Of a stretch of 64,000 nucleotides of DNA, positions 35,665 to 45,698 are shown piece by piece. The DNA comes from Subtercola sp. PAMC28395. Lineage in GTDB: Bacteria; Actinomycetota; Actinomycetes; Actinomycetales; Microbacteriaceae. Where the stretch lies: the NCBI RefSeq assembly GCF_018889995.1, contig NZ_CP076547.1, positions 1,550,001 to 1,614,000 on the forward strand, read 5' to 3'. Position 1 is the stretch's first letter; each line of letters starts with the position of its first letter. The notes beneath the pieces were generated by a model. That model saw only the letters and a program-made list of their open reading frames with translations, was not told the origin of the DNA and ran no database searches. The position numbers and the translations under genes were made by a program.

Positions 35665-37062
35665 TCACACCCCTACGCGTGATTCGGCGAACGCGCCACG
35701 GTATTTCGCTGCGGGATGCCGGTCGTTCAGTCGCGGCTGCCCGAACAGTTTCTGGCGCAGGGGGCCTTCGGCGTAGTCGCTCTGGGCCAGGCCGCGCTCG
35801 CGAAGCACGGGAAGAACGCGTTCGGCGAATTCGGCGAATGATCCGGGAATCACCCAGTTGATCACGTTGATGCCGTCGACGCCGGCGGCCTGCCAGAGTT
35901 CGAGCTGATCAGCAATCTGTTCGGCCGTGCCGACCACGCGCGTGTTTCGGGCCTGGAGGTGGGCGAGGTCGGCGACGACCGGTTCGCGGTCGGTGATGTA
36001 GCGGGAGATCCACTCGAGGAACCCCTTCGCCGTATTCGTGTCGACGTCTTTCAACGGAGTCTGAGGGTCGTAGACGCGCCCGCTCTTGTCGACGATCGCC
36101 GCGTGGGCGGCGTAGCCGTCGACGCTGACGTATTTGTCGTATTCGGCTGCGAGGGCCTGGGCTTCCTCCGCGGTGTCACCAACAATGAAGCTGAGGCCCT
36201 GGAAGAACTTGATGTCTTCTGGCTGCCTTCCGAGAGCGACGGCCTGCGCGCGTGTCTCGTCGATCTGCTGCTTGGCTACCGCGGGGCTCGGCGAGATGAT
36301 GAAGACGGCCTCGGCATTCTGCGCGGCGAATGCCCGACCGGAGGCAGATGACCCTGCCTGGTACAGCACGGGGGTGCGTTGCAGCGACGGCGAGGGCAGG
36401 TGGGGGCCTTCGACCTTGTACCGCTTTCCTTCGTGGTGGATCTTGTGGATCTTCGAGGGGTCGGCGTGCGTGCTGTTCTCGCGGTCCTGGATGAGCGCGC
36501 CCTCGTCCCACGAGCCTTCCCACAGCTTGTACGTCACATCGACATATTCAGCGGCCCATTCGTAGCGTTCGGCGTGGTCTGTCAGCTGGGGAAGACCGAA
36601 GTTCCGCGCACCGTTGTCTTGAACACCGGTGACAATGTTCCAGGCGATCCGCCCATTGGAGATGTGATCGAGGGTGGAGATCTGCCGGGCGAAATGGAAC
36701 GGGTGGCTCTGCACCACGTTCGACGTCAACGCGAGCCCGAGATTGGTCGTGTTGACGGCAAGCGCACTCAGCAGAACGGTCGGGTCGTTGCTCGGAATCT
36801 GCAACCCCTCCGTGACGTAGACATCGAAGTCCGCGTCGGAGTCGCCGTAGAGACCGCTGACGTCGGCGAAGAAGATGGCGTCGAACTTGGCGTCTTCGAG
36901 GAGCTTGGCGAGATCGATCCAGGTCTGCACATCATTGAACTGCGTCTGCCCGGCGTCTGGCCTGCGCCATTGCCCGTGATGGATGTGCGAGGTGGTGTTC
37001 ATGACGAAGGCATTGAAGTGAAGCGGTTTGGGGGTTTCGGGCGAGTGGCTCATTACGGGCAT
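35665..37062 (-). CDS. NtaA/SnaA/DszA-family FMN-dependent monooxygenase
   Basis: 465 residues, normal for the family. HFNAFVMNTTSHIHHGQWR and FADVSGLYG open a luciferase-like TIM barrel; TVLLSALAVNTTNLGLALTS and SYVVGRIAWNIVT-like ISNGRIAWNIVTG and YQAGSSASGR are typical of nitrilotriacetate/dibenzothiophene-type monooxygenases. It needs reduced FMN from a separate reductase, none of which is encoded here. It lies downstream of a peptide-type importer and may oxidise the imported compound (a C-N or C-S bond cleavage); the substrate is unknown. Confidence 0.9.
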   Translation of the reverse strand: MPVMSHSPETPKPLHFNAFVMNTTSHIHHGQWRRPDAGQTQFNDVQTWIDLAKLLEDAKFDAIFFADVSGLYGDSDADFDVYVTEGLQIPSNDPTVLLSALAVNTTNLGLALTSNVVQSHPFHFARQISTLDHISNGRIAWNIVTGVQDNGARNFGLPQLTDHAERYEWAAEYVDVTYKLWEGSWDEGALIQDRENSTHADPSKIHKIHHEGKRYKVEGPHLPSPSLQRTPVLYQAGSSASGRAFAAQNAEAVFIISPSPAVAKQQIDETRAQAVALGRQPEDIKFFQGLSFIVGDTAEEAQALAAEYDKYVSVDGYAAHAAIVDKSGRVYDPQTPLKDVDTNTAKGFLEWISRYITDREPVVADLAHLQARNTRVVGTAEQIADQLELWQAAGVDGINVINWVIPGSFAEFAERVLPVLRERGLAQSDYAEGPLRQKLFGQPRLNDRHPAAKYRGAFAESRVGV

Positions 37063-37141
37063 CCGGTTTCTGACTAGTGGTGGGAAGGAGCAGGGGTGTG
37101 AGGGAGGAGCAGGGGTGTGAGGGAGGGGCGGGCTGGGAGAT

Positions 37142-38848
37142 TCACCCGTTGGATTCGAGGGTGAGCAGCGACTGCACGAGCTTCTGCGTGTACGGGTGTT
37201 GCGGCCGCACGAAGATGTCGTCAGGGGTGCCTCGTTCGACCACGACGCCGTCTTTCATGACAAGCACCTGGTCACTCATGTGGCTGATCACCCCGAGGTC
37301 GTGCGAAATGAAGAGGTAACTCAACCCGAGTTGCTTCTGAAGTTCGACCAGCAGGTCGAGGATCTGGGCCTGGATTGAAACGTCGAGAGCCGAGACCGCC
37401 TCGTCGAGCACGATGATCGAGGGTGAGGGTGCGAGGGCTCTCGCGATGGCGATACGTTGGCGTTGCCCGCCCGAGAGGTTCAGCGGGAACCGCGGGAGGA
37501 TGTCGGGGGTGAGCCCGACCTGCCGCACGAGTTCGTGCACGCGCTCGCGTTTCTGCTGGGCGTTGAGGGGCTCCTGATCAGGGAGGCTGTCGAGCAGGAT
37601 GCGCTCCGCCGTCCACCGCGGGTCGAACGAGCTGAGCGGGTCTTGGTAGACGACGGAGATGCGCTTTCTCAGGCGCCGCCTTTGCTTCTCAGGAATGGCG
37701 GTCCACGGGCGCCCGAGCAGCGTCACCGAGCCGGAATCGGGTTCTGACAGTGCAAGCGCAAGCCGTGCCGTTGTGCTCTTGCCCGACCCCGATTCACCCA
37801 CGATGCCGAGCGTCGTTCCTCTCTCGAGAGTGAACGAGACGCGGTCGACAGCGCGGCTGTGAGTGCCATCGGGCTTTCTGAAGCTCTTGACCAGCTCGGT
37901 TGCCTCGAGAACCGGGCCCTCGTAGTTCAGAAACTCCTCCCTCACAGCGGCCGGGTGGGGCAGCGCCACAATGTCGAGGGGTGGGCCGAGTGGGGTGTCC
38001 CTGGTATGTGAGCCGGGAACGGCGTTGATGAGGCTCTTCGTGTAATCGTGCGTCGGGGCGTTCAGCACCTGTGAGGCCTCGCCGCTTTCGACCACGAAGC
38101 CGCCCTTCATGACGAGAATGTGATCGGCGAGCTGGGCCACGACCGAGAGATCATGGCTGATCAGGATGATCGAGGTTCCCTGTGCCTTCATTCCCTCGAT
38201 CAGCGACAGCACCTGCGCCTGAACGGTGACGTCGAGTGCCGTGGTCGGCTCGTCAGCGATGACGATGTCGGGGTCGAGAGCGATCGCTGAGGCGATCAGC
38301 GCCCGCTGCCTGAGGCCACCCGAGAGCTCGTCGGGCCGCTGGCGCGCCCGGTCTTCGGGCGCAGGCACACCGACCGAGTCGAGAAGGTCGATCACCTTCT
38401 TCTTGCGGGTCTTCCTGTTGCCCCAGTTGTGCAGGCGCAGGGCTTCGTTGATCTCCTTCCCGACAGGGCGGAGGGGGTCGAGCGAGACGAGCGCATCCTG
38501 CAGGATGAAGCCGATCCGTCGCCCGCGAATGCTCTTCCACTCGCGCTCGGAGGTCTGGGCCAGGTCGGTGTCATCGAGCAGAAGGGCCTCAGACGTCACC
38601 GTGGCGTTCCTGCCCGTGAGCCCCACAATCGACCGGGCGGTCACGCTCTTGCCAGAGCCCGACTCGCCGACGATGGCGATGCACGATCCCGGAGCAAGAT
38701 CGAACGAGACATCGTGCACGACATGATGATTCCGGCCGCCCCGCTCGAAGCTCACGTTGAGCTTCGAGACGCGAAGGTGGCCCCCACGTGTGCCCAGGCT
38801 CACAGCGTTCGTGGTCGCATCGGTTGTGCGCCCTGCCGTCTGCGTCAT
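37142..38848 (-). CDS. fused ABC ATPase of peptide/nickel-type importer (DppD-DppF)
   Basis: 568 residues from ATG 38848, overlapping the permease stop by ATGA. Two full ATPase domains in one chain: Walker A VGESGSGKSVTA in the first and VGESGSGKSTTA in the second; signatures LSGGLRQRALIA and LSGGQRQRIAIARAL; Walker B IVIADEPTTALD and IIVLDEAVSALD (Ala where most have Pro). Each domain ends with the C-terminal oligopeptide motif (HPYTQ, HDYTK). Fusion of the D and F subunits is usual in actinobacteria. Confidence 0.92.
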   Translation of the reverse strand: MTQTAGRTTDATTNAVSLGTRGGHLRVSKLNVSFERGGRNHHVVHDVSFDLAPGSCIAIVGESGSGKSVTARSIVGLTGRNATVTSEALLLDDTDLAQTSEREWKSIRGRRIGFILQDALVSLDPLRPVGKEINEALRLHNWGNRKTRKKKVIDLLDSVGVPAPEDRARQRPDELSGGLRQRALIASAIALDPDIVIADEPTTALDVTVQAQVLSLIEGMKAQGTSIILISHDLSVVAQLADHILVMKGGFVVESGEASQVLNAPTHDYTKSLINAVPGSHTRDTPLGPPLDIVALPHPAAVREEFLNYEGPVLEATELVKSFRKPDGTHSRAVDRVSFTLERGTTLGIVGESGSGKSTTARLALALSEPDSGSVTLLGRPWTAIPEKQRRRLRKRISVVYQDPLSSFDPRWTAERILLDSLPDQEPLNAQQKRERVHELVRQVGLTPDILPRFPLNLSGGQRQRIAIARALAPSPSIIVLDEAVSALDVSIQAQILDLLVELQKQLGLSYLFISHDLGVISHMSDQVLVMKDGVVVERGTPDDIFVRPQHPYTQKLVQSLLTLESNG

Positions 38849-39705
38849 TTCTCGCCCTTCTCGATTGCGTTCTGCAGGTACTTGCCGAGCGTCGTCGCCG
38901 ACAGTGCGACGGCCACGATCACGAGCCCGGGGATGACGGTCAGCCACCAGGCCTGCGTGATGTAGGTCTTGCCCGCGTCAAGCAGTGCTCCCCATTCGGG
39001 TGAGGGTGGCGCGACCCCGAGCCCGAGGAACGAGAGCCCGGATGCCCAGACAATCGATTGCCCGACCGACAGCGTGATGATCGCCACGAGTGGCCGAAGT
39101 GCATTGGGGAGAATGTGCTGGCGCAGAATGAGTCCGCGGCTGTGCCCGAGCGCGGTGGCCGCTTCGACGTAGCCGGAGCCCTTCGCCGACAGGATCTGCC
39201 CGCGGATGATGCGTGCGTACCCCGGCGCCGTGCCGATCCCGACCGCGAGGATCTGCGACATCACTGAGGGGCCGAGAATGGCGACGATGAGCAGTGCCAG
39301 CAACAGTGTCGGAAAGGCGAACAGGATCTCGATCATCCGGTTCACCGTGCCTGCAGCGAAGCGCCCAGCCAACGCCGCAATCGAACCCAGGATCACCGCG
39401 AGGGTGATGCTCACCGCCGTGGCGCCGAGCCCGATGGAGAGCGACAACCCCGTGCCGTAGATGACGCGGCTGTACAGATCGCGCCCGGATTCGTCGGTAC
39501 CGAACAGGAACTCGAACGAGGGCGCGTGAAGAGCGTGCGTCAGGTTGAGCGCGTAGGGGTCGTGCGTCGCCAACACCGACGGCCAGAACAGCGCGACGGC
39601 GAATAAGATCGCTGCGGCCGCCGACAGCAGGAGCCCGATGGGCAGCCTGAACACTCTGCGAGGTGCGGTGGGCAGGGGGGTCGTGCTCTGGTCGAGTTGT
39701 GTCAT
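38845..39705 (-). CDS. ABC transporter permease (DppC type)
   Basis: 286 residues from ATG 39705. Six hydrophobic helices; FGTDESGRDLYSRVIYGTGLSL and AALGHSRGLILRQHILPNALRPL are the DppC family landmarks (EAATALG coupling motif). It starts four bases inside the preceding permease gene. Frames reading further upstream overlap the permease and are artefacts. Confidence 0.92.
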   Translation of the reverse strand: MTQLDQSTTPLPTAPRRVFRLPIGLLLSAAAAILFAVALFWPSVLATHDPYALNLTHALHAPSFEFLFGTDESGRDLYSRVIYGTGLSLSIGLGATAVSITLAVILGSIAALAGRFAAGTVNRMIEILFAFPTLLLALLIVAILGPSVMSQILAVGIGTAPGYARIIRGQILSAKGSGYVEAATALGHSRGLILRQHILPNALRPLVAIITLSVGQSIVWASGLSFLGLGVAPPSPEWGALLDAGKTYITQAWWLTVIPGLVIVAVALSATTLGKYLQNAIEKGEK

Positions 39706-40724
39706 GATTTCGCCAATCGGGGGTCGATCAGGCTGTAGGCCACATCGACGAGAAGGTTCGCGACCACATAGAGCGCCGCGATCAGAACGACGATGCCCGT
39801 CACAACCGGCAGGTCCTGGGCGTTGACGGCCGAGACGAGCACCTTGCCGATGCCGGCCCGGGTGAACACCGTCTCGACGATGACTGCGCCAGAGATGGTC
39901 GCGCCCAGCGCCCAGCCCGTTAGGGTGACCGCTGCCAGGGAGGAATGACGCAGCACGTGGTGGAGCCTGACGCCCCAATCGCCCATGCCTCTCATCCGTG
40001 CGGTGATGATGAACGGCTGCTGCAGGGTGCGCTCGAACTCGGTTCGTGTCGCCTGGCCCATGAACCCGGCGAGCGGGATCGCCAGGGTCAGGGCGGGGAG
40101 AAAGAGCCCGTTCGGGTTCGTTCCGCCGATGACGGGAAACCAGCCGAGGCCCACCGAGAACACCAGCAACAGGATGATGCCGAGCCAGTAGGCAGGAAGC
40201 CCGGCGGTTGTCGTGTCGACCACCGAGCCGAGCGCACTGATCCTGGGCCCGCGCCCGGCGGTCAGAGTGACCCAGACGATGAGCATGACCCATGACAATG
40301 CGAGTGCCGTGAGCGTCAGCACGATCGTCGGGCCGATCTGCTCGAAGATCACCGCTGAGACGGGCTTGTACTGCTGGTACGAGATGCCGAGATTTCCGAC
40401 GACCAGGCCGCGCATGTAGTCGAGATACTGCACCAGAAGGGGGTGCAACAGCCCGTACTGCTCATTGATCTGCTGCAGCTCTTCGGGTGTTCTCTGGATC
40501 GCCTGCCCTGCGCGAATGTTCAGGATGACCGTGGCGCGGTCACCCGGCAGTGATACTTGCGCGAAGAAGGCGACGGTGGCGGCGCCGAAGAGCACGATTG
40601 CCGCGCCGATCAGTTTGCCCCCGATGAATCGCAGCCGGGTGCCGAGGAGGGTGCGCCGCTCTGGTTCGAACACGGAGGTGCCCGAACCAGAGTCGATGAC
40701 GCTACTTGACGAAGTACGCGTCAT
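39702..40724 (-). CDS. ABC transporter permease (DppB type)
   Basis: 340 residues from ATG 40724 (an ATG 24 bp upstream is possible). Six helices, VSLPGDRATVILNIRAGQAIQ and GNLGISYQQYKPV are typical of DppB, as is EFERTLQQPFIITARMRGM for the coupling loop. It overlaps the binding-protein stop by about 23 bases, so translation is coupled. Confidence 0.92.
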   Translation of the reverse strand: MTRTSSSSVIDSGSGTSVFEPERRTLLGTRLRFIGGKLIGAAIVLFGAATVAFFAQVSLPGDRATVILNIRAGQAIQRTPEELQQINEQYGLLHPLLVQYLDYMRGLVVGNLGISYQQYKPVSAVIFEQIGPTIVLTLTALALSWVMLIVWVTLTAGRGPRISALGSVVDTTTAGLPAYWLGIILLLVFSVGLGWFPVIGGTNPNGLFLPALTLAIPLAGFMGQATRTEFERTLQQPFIITARMRGMGDWGVRLHHVLRHSSLAAVTLTGWALGATISGAVIVETVFTRAGIGKVLVSAVNAQDLPVVTGIVVLIAALYVVANLLVDVAYSLIDPRLAKS

Positions 40725-42342
40725 AGAAGATCGGCCCTCCCTGCGCATTCTCCTGCCAGACGTCCTTGAGAGACGGAGACACAGCCAGGGTGCTCAGTCG
40801 GTCGTAGAGGCCGATCGAGAGCGCGTGGTCGGCAATGTATTCCTGTGCTTGCTCGTACACTGCGTTCTGCTCAGCGACGTCGGAGATGCCGTTGGCCTTC
40901 GTGATGAGGTCGGCCAGGGTCTGGTCGCCCACAAACGCGTCGTTGCTGTAGTTCGGGTTGTCGGTCGTGCTCGGGCGGTAGTTGATCCAGAGGATTCCGG
41001 AGGTCACCGCCGTCCAGTAGCCGACAGAGATGTCTTTCTGGTCGGGTGCGGAGTACGCCCCCGAGAACAGTTCACTCTGCGGCACGGGAATCAGCTTCAC
41101 TTTGAAGCCGGCCGACTTCGCCTGCTCCTGAACTCCTTGCAGAATGGAGGCCCCGTCAGCGTTGATGATCGAGCCCGCCCCGTAGGGCAGCACCACCTCG
41201 AGTACCTTGCCATCCTTCTCGCGGTAGCCGTCGGAGTTCTTCGTGCTCCACCCTGCAGCGTCGAGAAGCGAGTTCGCCTTGTCGAGATCGAACGTGTAGG
41301 TGTCTGCCGCTTTCTGGCTGTACCCCGGGGTCGCCTGGCTCACGCCGCCGTTGCCCTCGAAGGGAATCACTCCCTGGCCGATCGTGTCGACAAGGGTCTT
41401 TCGGTCGAGGCTGTAGGCGAAAGCCTGCCTGACCTGCTCGTCGACGAAGGGGCCCTGCTGGGTGTTGAACGTCAGCTGCTGCGGGCGCCCGGGGGTCACG
41501 TACTTCTCGAGCTGGAACCCGGCGTCGCCCAGCTTCTTCCAATCGATCGCGGGAACGTCGTAGATGACGTTCGTCTCACCAGAGGTGAGTGAGGCCGAGC
41601 GAGTGGTGGGGTCGGCGATGAACTTCCAGTCGATGCTGTCGACGTACGCCGGCCCGGTGTGTTTCGCGTTGGCCGGGGGAGAGGTATAGCCGTTGTTGCG
41701 GTCGAGAATGATGTCGGTTCCGCGGTTCCAGGTCTTCACGACGAAGGCCCCCGAGCCGATCGGCGCCTCGCAGTTCTCCTCCTTGGTGCGGGTTTCGAGG
41801 GCGTGCTGCGACTGGATGCCGAAGTAACCCTGGGTGAGATTGTCGATGAGGCGCGGGTAGGCCTGGGAGAGGCTGATCTGCACGGTCTGGTCGTCGATGG
41901 CCGTCGCTGATTTGTAGTACCCGTCGAGCCAGACTTTCGCCGTGCTGTTGCCCCCGCCCACCCAGTAGTCGAAGTTGTAGGCCACGACGCCCGCGGTGAG
42001 CGGGGTGCCGTCAGTGAACTTCACACCGCTCTTGAGCTTGAGTGTCCAGGTCAGTTGGTCGCTCGACACGCTCCAGGAGTCGGCGAGCCACGGAACGACC
42101 TTGTGGTCGCTGTCGAGCGAGACCAGACCATCGAGAACGTTCGACGAGAGATAGGCCTGCTCGATCCAGCCGCCGAAGACGCAGGCTGGTTCCTGCTGGT
42201 GGCCGTAGACGATCGTGCCTCCGTCGACCTTGGTGGCGTTTGCCTGGGGTGCTGCCGAATTGCCGGCGCAGGCCGACAGCGCGAAGGCGGCAATCAACCC
42301 GCTAGCGATCAGGGTGCTGTTCCGACGGGATTTTTTGGACAT
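40702..42342 (-). CDS. peptide/nickel-type ABC substrate-binding lipoprotein (SBP_bac_5)
   Basis: 546 residues from ATG 42342. Lipobox FALSACAGN, then the family 5 fold: GTIVYGHQQEPACVFGGW, LAESWSVSSDQLTWTLKL-like LADSWSVSSDQ, FTDGTPLTAGVVAYNF and SYTSPPANAKH-type segments. First gene of an operon continuing with two permeases, the fused ATPase, the flavin monooxygenase and the free winged-helix protein. The ligand is not evident; the monooxygenase argues against plain peptides. Confidence 0.9.
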   Translation of the reverse strand: MSKKSRRNSTLIASGLIAAFALSACAGNSAAPQANATKVDGGTIVYGHQQEPACVFGGWIEQAYLSSNVLDGLVSLDSDHKVVPWLADSWSVSSDQLTWTLKLKSGVKFTDGTPLTAGVVAYNFDYWVGGGNSTAKVWLDGYYKSATAIDDQTVQISLSQAYPRLIDNLTQGYFGIQSQHALETRTKEENCEAPIGSGAFVVKTWNRGTDIILDRNNGYTSPPANAKHTGPAYVDSIDWKFIADPTTRSASLTSGETNVIYDVPAIDWKKLGDAGFQLEKYVTPGRPQQLTFNTQQGPFVDEQVRQAFAYSLDRKTLVDTIGQGVIPFEGNGGVSQATPGYSQKAADTYTFDLDKANSLLDAAGWSTKNSDGYREKDGKVLEVVLPYGAGSIINADGASILQGVQEQAKSAGFKVKLIPVPQSELFSGAYSAPDQKDISVGYWTAVTSGILWINYRPSTTDNPNYSNDAFVGDQTLADLITKANGISDVAEQNAVYEQAQEYIADHALSIGLYDRLSTLAVSPSLKDVWQENAQGGPIFYDAYFVK

Positions 42343-42447
42343 GACGATGCTCCTGTAGAGGCGGGCTGCGCAGCTGAATGCGCTGTGTGCCACCGAACCT
42401 AATCGAAGCAATGAAGCCGTTGAAGGGCGCCTGACACGAGAGGACAC

Positions 42448-42619
42448 GAGCTGTCACAGACCCGAAACACGCGGTAATACAGGAGCGAAAATGCCAGCAG
42501 GGTGATACCGACAGCTGGCTGACCCGGCGGTTCGGCGCTGTTCGACGTGGTCAACCGGGCGTCGCGGCGCCCGGGTAGACGTAGACTCATCACTGCTCTG
42601 AAATGGTGAGGATGACCTG
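42448..42619. other. divergent gap before kup with one leader hairpin
   Basis: The region between the importer operon and kup contains CCGGGCG (42555-42561) pairing with CGCCCGG (42568-42574), 45 bp before the kup start. No known riboswitch was recognised. GAGGATGACCTG precedes the kup ATG and supplies the ribosome-binding site. Confidence 0.4.
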
Positions 42620-44527
42620 ATGCAATCAGTGACCCGGCCGGCGAAGGTCGGCGCAGCCGGGCTCGCCGTTGCGGCCCTGGGTGTCGTGTTCGGCGACATC
42701 GGAACCAGCCCTCTCTATTCGCTGCAGACCGTGTTCAGCATCGACGATGGTGCCGTGCAGGCCACGGCCGACGACGTCTTCGGCGTGATCTCGCTCATGT
42801 TCTGGGCCATCACGATCGTGGTGTCGATCAAGTACGTCACGATCCTGATGCGCGCCGACAATGGCGGTGAGGGCGGGGTGATGGCGCTCGCGGCCCTGGC
42901 CCAGCGTCTCTACGCCGCGAAAGCGGGAAAAGCCGGCCTCCTGCTGGTCATCGGCATCGTCGGGGTCTCGCTGTTCTACGGCGACTCACTCATCACGCCC
43001 GCGATCAGCGTGCTCTCGGCGGTCGAGGGCCTGCAGGTTGCGCTGCCGGCGCTCGGGCACCTCGTCGTTCCGATCGCGGCCGTCATTCTGACGGGGCTCT
43101 TCGCGTTCCAACGGTTCGGCACGGCGCGAGTCGGCCGGCTCTTCGGGCCCATCATGGTGCTCTGGTTCGTCGTCATCGCCGTGGCAGGTGTGCCCATGAT
43201 CGTGCAACACCCCAATGTTCTCCTCGGGCTGTCACCGACCTACGCCATCACGTTCATCGTCGCGCACCCGTTCGTGGCGTTCGTGGCGATGGGCGCCGTC
43301 GTACTCGTCATCACCGGCGCCGAGGCACTCTACGCAGACATGGGGCACTTCGGTCGCCCTCCCATTCGCCGGGCGTGGTTCTTTCTCGTCTTCCCCTCGC
43401 TGGTTCTGAACTACCTCGGCCAGGCGGCGCTGATCCTGCAGAATCCGGATGCCCGCTCCAACCCGTTCTTCTTACTGTTCCCCGACTGGGCGCGGCTGCC
43501 GATGGTGATCCTCGCGACGGCCGCGACCGTCATCGCCAGCCAGGCCGTGATCTCCGGTGCCTTCTCCCTGACTCGGCAGGCCGTGCAGCTCGGGCTCCTT
43601 CCGCCGCTGACAGTGCGACACACCTCAGAGCACGAGGGCGGCCAGGTGTACCTCCCAGCCGTGAACACGCTGCTTTTCGTCGGGGTGATGACGGTGATGC
43701 TCGTGTTCCGATCATCCGCAGCCCTGGCCACCGCCTATGGGGTCTCGGTCACCGGTGCACTCGTAGTAGACACCGTTCTGCTGCTGCTCGTCGCCCCGCG
43801 GCTGTGGGGCTGGGGCTGGTGGAAGATCGGCATCACTGCGATTGTCTTCGGCGGTCTCGAACTGACGTTTCTCAGTGCCAACCTGTCGAAGATTCTGCAC
43901 GGCGGCTGGGTGCCGCTGATCGTCGCGCTCGCCGTGATCGTCGTCATGACGACCTGGAGGCGAGGGCGCCAACTGGTGATTCTCGGGCGGCTGAAGAAGG
44001 AGGGCTCGCTTCCCGACTTCGTCAAGGATGTGCGTGCCCGCAAGGTGCAGCGGGTGCCCGGTGTGGCGATCTTCCTCCACCCGAACCGCGATTCGACCCC
44101 GCTGGCGTTGAGGGCGAACGTCGAACGCAACAACGTCATGCACAAGCGCGTCATCGTTGTCACGGTCGTCATCGAGAACGTGCCTCACATCGACCCGAAA
44201 GAGGCCTTCGAGTACCACGACCTCGGATACTCCGACGACGACATCGACCACCTCAAGATCCGCTTCGGGTTCTCCGACACCCCGAACATCCCTCGGGCCC
44301 TTCGCAAGGCCTGCACGCTCGGCGTACTCGATCTTCGACCGAAGCAGCTCGAAACCGCATCGTACTTCGTGTCGCGAGGGGCTATTCGAACGACGCGCGC
44401 CCCCGGCATGGTCGCCTGGCGTAAGAGCCTGTTCGCGGCCCTCGCGCAGAACGCGGCCAACCCTGCGGCCCGATTCGCCCTGCCGGCCAGCCGCACCGTG
44501 AGCATGGGCAGCGACATCGACATCTGA
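42620..44527 (+). CDS. kup: Kup low-affinity potassium/proton symporter
   Basis: 635 residues, the usual length. Twelve hydrophobic helices occupy about residues 10-440; GVVFGDIGTSPLYSLQTVF is the Kup signature in helix 1, GGEGGVMALAALA and YGDSLITPAISVLSAVEG follow. The cytoplasmic C-terminal part (about 450-635) has FVKDVRARKVQRVPG and VIVVTVVIENVPH. It imports potassium with protons across the inner membrane. Monocistronic, start fixed by GAGGA and ATG 42620. Confidence 0.95.
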   Translation: MQSVTRPAKVGAAGLAVAALGVVFGDIGTSPLYSLQTVFSIDDGAVQATADDVFGVISLMFWAITIVVSIKYVTILMRADNGGEGGVMALAALAQRLYAAKAGKAGLLLVIGIVGVSLFYGDSLITPAISVLSAVEGLQVALPALGHLVVPIAAVILTGLFAFQRFGTARVGRLFGPIMVLWFVVIAVAGVPMIVQHPNVLLGLSPTYAITFIVAHPFVAFVAMGAVVLVITGAEALYADMGHFGRPPIRRAWFFLVFPSLVLNYLGQAALILQNPDARSNPFFLLFPDWARLPMVILATAATVIASQAVISGAFSLTRQAVQLGLLPPLTVRHTSEHEGGQVYLPAVNTLLFVGVMTVMLVFRSSAALATAYGVSVTGALVVDTVLLLLVAPRLWGWGWWKIGITAIVFGGLELTFLSANLSKILHGGWVPLIVALAVIVVMTTWRRGRQLVILGRLKKEGSLPDFVKDVRARKVQRVPGVAIFLHPNRDSTPLALRANVERNNVMHKRVIVVTVVIENVPHIDPKEAFEYHDLGYSDDDIDHLKIRFGFSDTPNIPRALRKACTLGVLDLRPKQLETASYFVSRGAIRTTRAPGMVAWRKSLFAALAQNAANPAARFALPASRTVSMGSDIDI

Positions 44528-44635
44528 GGTCTGTGCGACCGCTATGAGTCGAGTGACGCCGGTTCGAGCAGCCGGGACCCGCAGTGCGCACTGCCTGTGC
44601 AGCACCTGTCATCGGTGGCCTGCCTCGGTGCAGAA

Positions 44636-45256
44636 CTATGACCCGGCCGACCACGGTTCGGCGACGTGGGCCAGCCACACCTGGTGCGGATTGAGCGAGC
44701 GGATGAGTCGCTGGCCCTCGGTGACCGGTTCGTCAAGTTCGCCGAACCAGACCGCCGTATCGCCCGCGATCACGACGGTGCCTCCGTCGGTCTCGACGAC
44801 GACGATCTGCGAGCCGCGCGTGTGGCCAGGCGCCGGAAGCAGCCGAACCCCCGGCAGCAGTTCGAACTCACCGTCGACTTCGATGTAGTTCACCCCCGCG
44901 GCATCCACCCATTCACGGATCGTGTAGTCGTCGTGCGTGCGTGTATCCTCCAGCTCGTGGCGTTGCACGTACACCGGTCGCCCGGCGAACAAGTGGTTGC
45001 CGCCGCAGTGGTCGAAGTGAAGGTGGGTGTTGACGACCGCAGTGATGCTGTCGAGCTCGATACCGTGCTCGGTCAGCGGCTCCAAGCGTGGGTCCATGTC
45101 GGCAACCGCGGGGTGCAATTCGGTCATCCCCGTATCGACGAGCACCCGGCCGTCTGGATGCTCGATAACGTGCACGTAGACCGTCATCCGCTCCTCGCCG
45201 GCGAGAAGCGTGGCGACGCGTATCGGGGTCACGGTGACCGGTTTGCGACTTGTCAT
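44636..45256 (-). CDS. MBL-fold hydrolase, N-acyl homoserine lactonase-like
   Basis: 206 residues from ATG 45256; the N-terminus may extend upstream. NTHLHFDHCGG is the HxHxDH dinuclear metal motif, APGHTRGSQ and IAGDTAVWFG supply the next His and Asp, and LAHVAEP the last His. The pattern DTGM-(x)-HLHFDHCGG-PGHTRG is that of AiiA/AttM-like lactonases. It may degrade signalling lactones or open other lactones. No partner gene is adjacent. Confidence 0.75.
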   Translation of the reverse strand: MTSRKPVTVTPIRVATLLAGEERMTVYVHVIEHPDGRVLVDTGMTELHPAVADMDPRLEPLTEHGIELDSITAVVNTHLHFDHCGGNHLFAGRPVYVQRHELEDTRTHDDYTIREWVDAAGVNYIEVDGEFELLPGVRLLPAPGHTRGSQIVVVETDGGTVVIAGDTAVWFGELDEPVTEGQRLIRSLNPHQVWLAHVAEPWSAGS

Positions 45257-45698
45257 GCGCAGCCGCCCGATGCGAAAAGAAGCGAAGGCGCCACGGCCGA
45301 AGATCTCATGTGAACACCGTACACTTTCATGCGCTGACCACAACGGCCAGACCTTTGCAAGGTTGAGCACAGGCCGTTTTGAGGTGCTGATCGTTCACGA
45401 CGAGCTGACCATTCAAACGCGCAATAATCTGCCACGCCGCGGATCGCGAGCGGAGCCCTTGCACCTTTGCCCCAGACTCCTCGACTTGATCCCAGCGGTC
45501 GTAGGCCAACGTGCGATTCAGGGCCGGAGCGCGCAGTTCGGCAGCAGCAATCGCGGCAGTGGCTCTGCTCGCGGCCGGGTGGCACCCGACCGAACGTCGT
45601 TCAACCAGTGTTCACCGAAGGCTCACTCGCGTGCGGCCCTGCGCTGCCGTGCATCCGTATGCCGCGAACATAACATCGTGGTGACGAAGGGGAGCCTG
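45257..45698. other. gene-poor stretch at the left edge of the second accessory region
   Basis: About 440 bp with no recognisable gene. Open frames are short and of unbiased composition. Base composition drops slightly compared with kup. I see no repeat or RNA. Confidence 0.4.

Noticed and set aside
42448..42619. Cyclic di-AMP (ydaO) riboswitch before kup
   Set aside because: A potassium transporter is a plausible target, but I could not find the conserved core; only one short hairpin is present.
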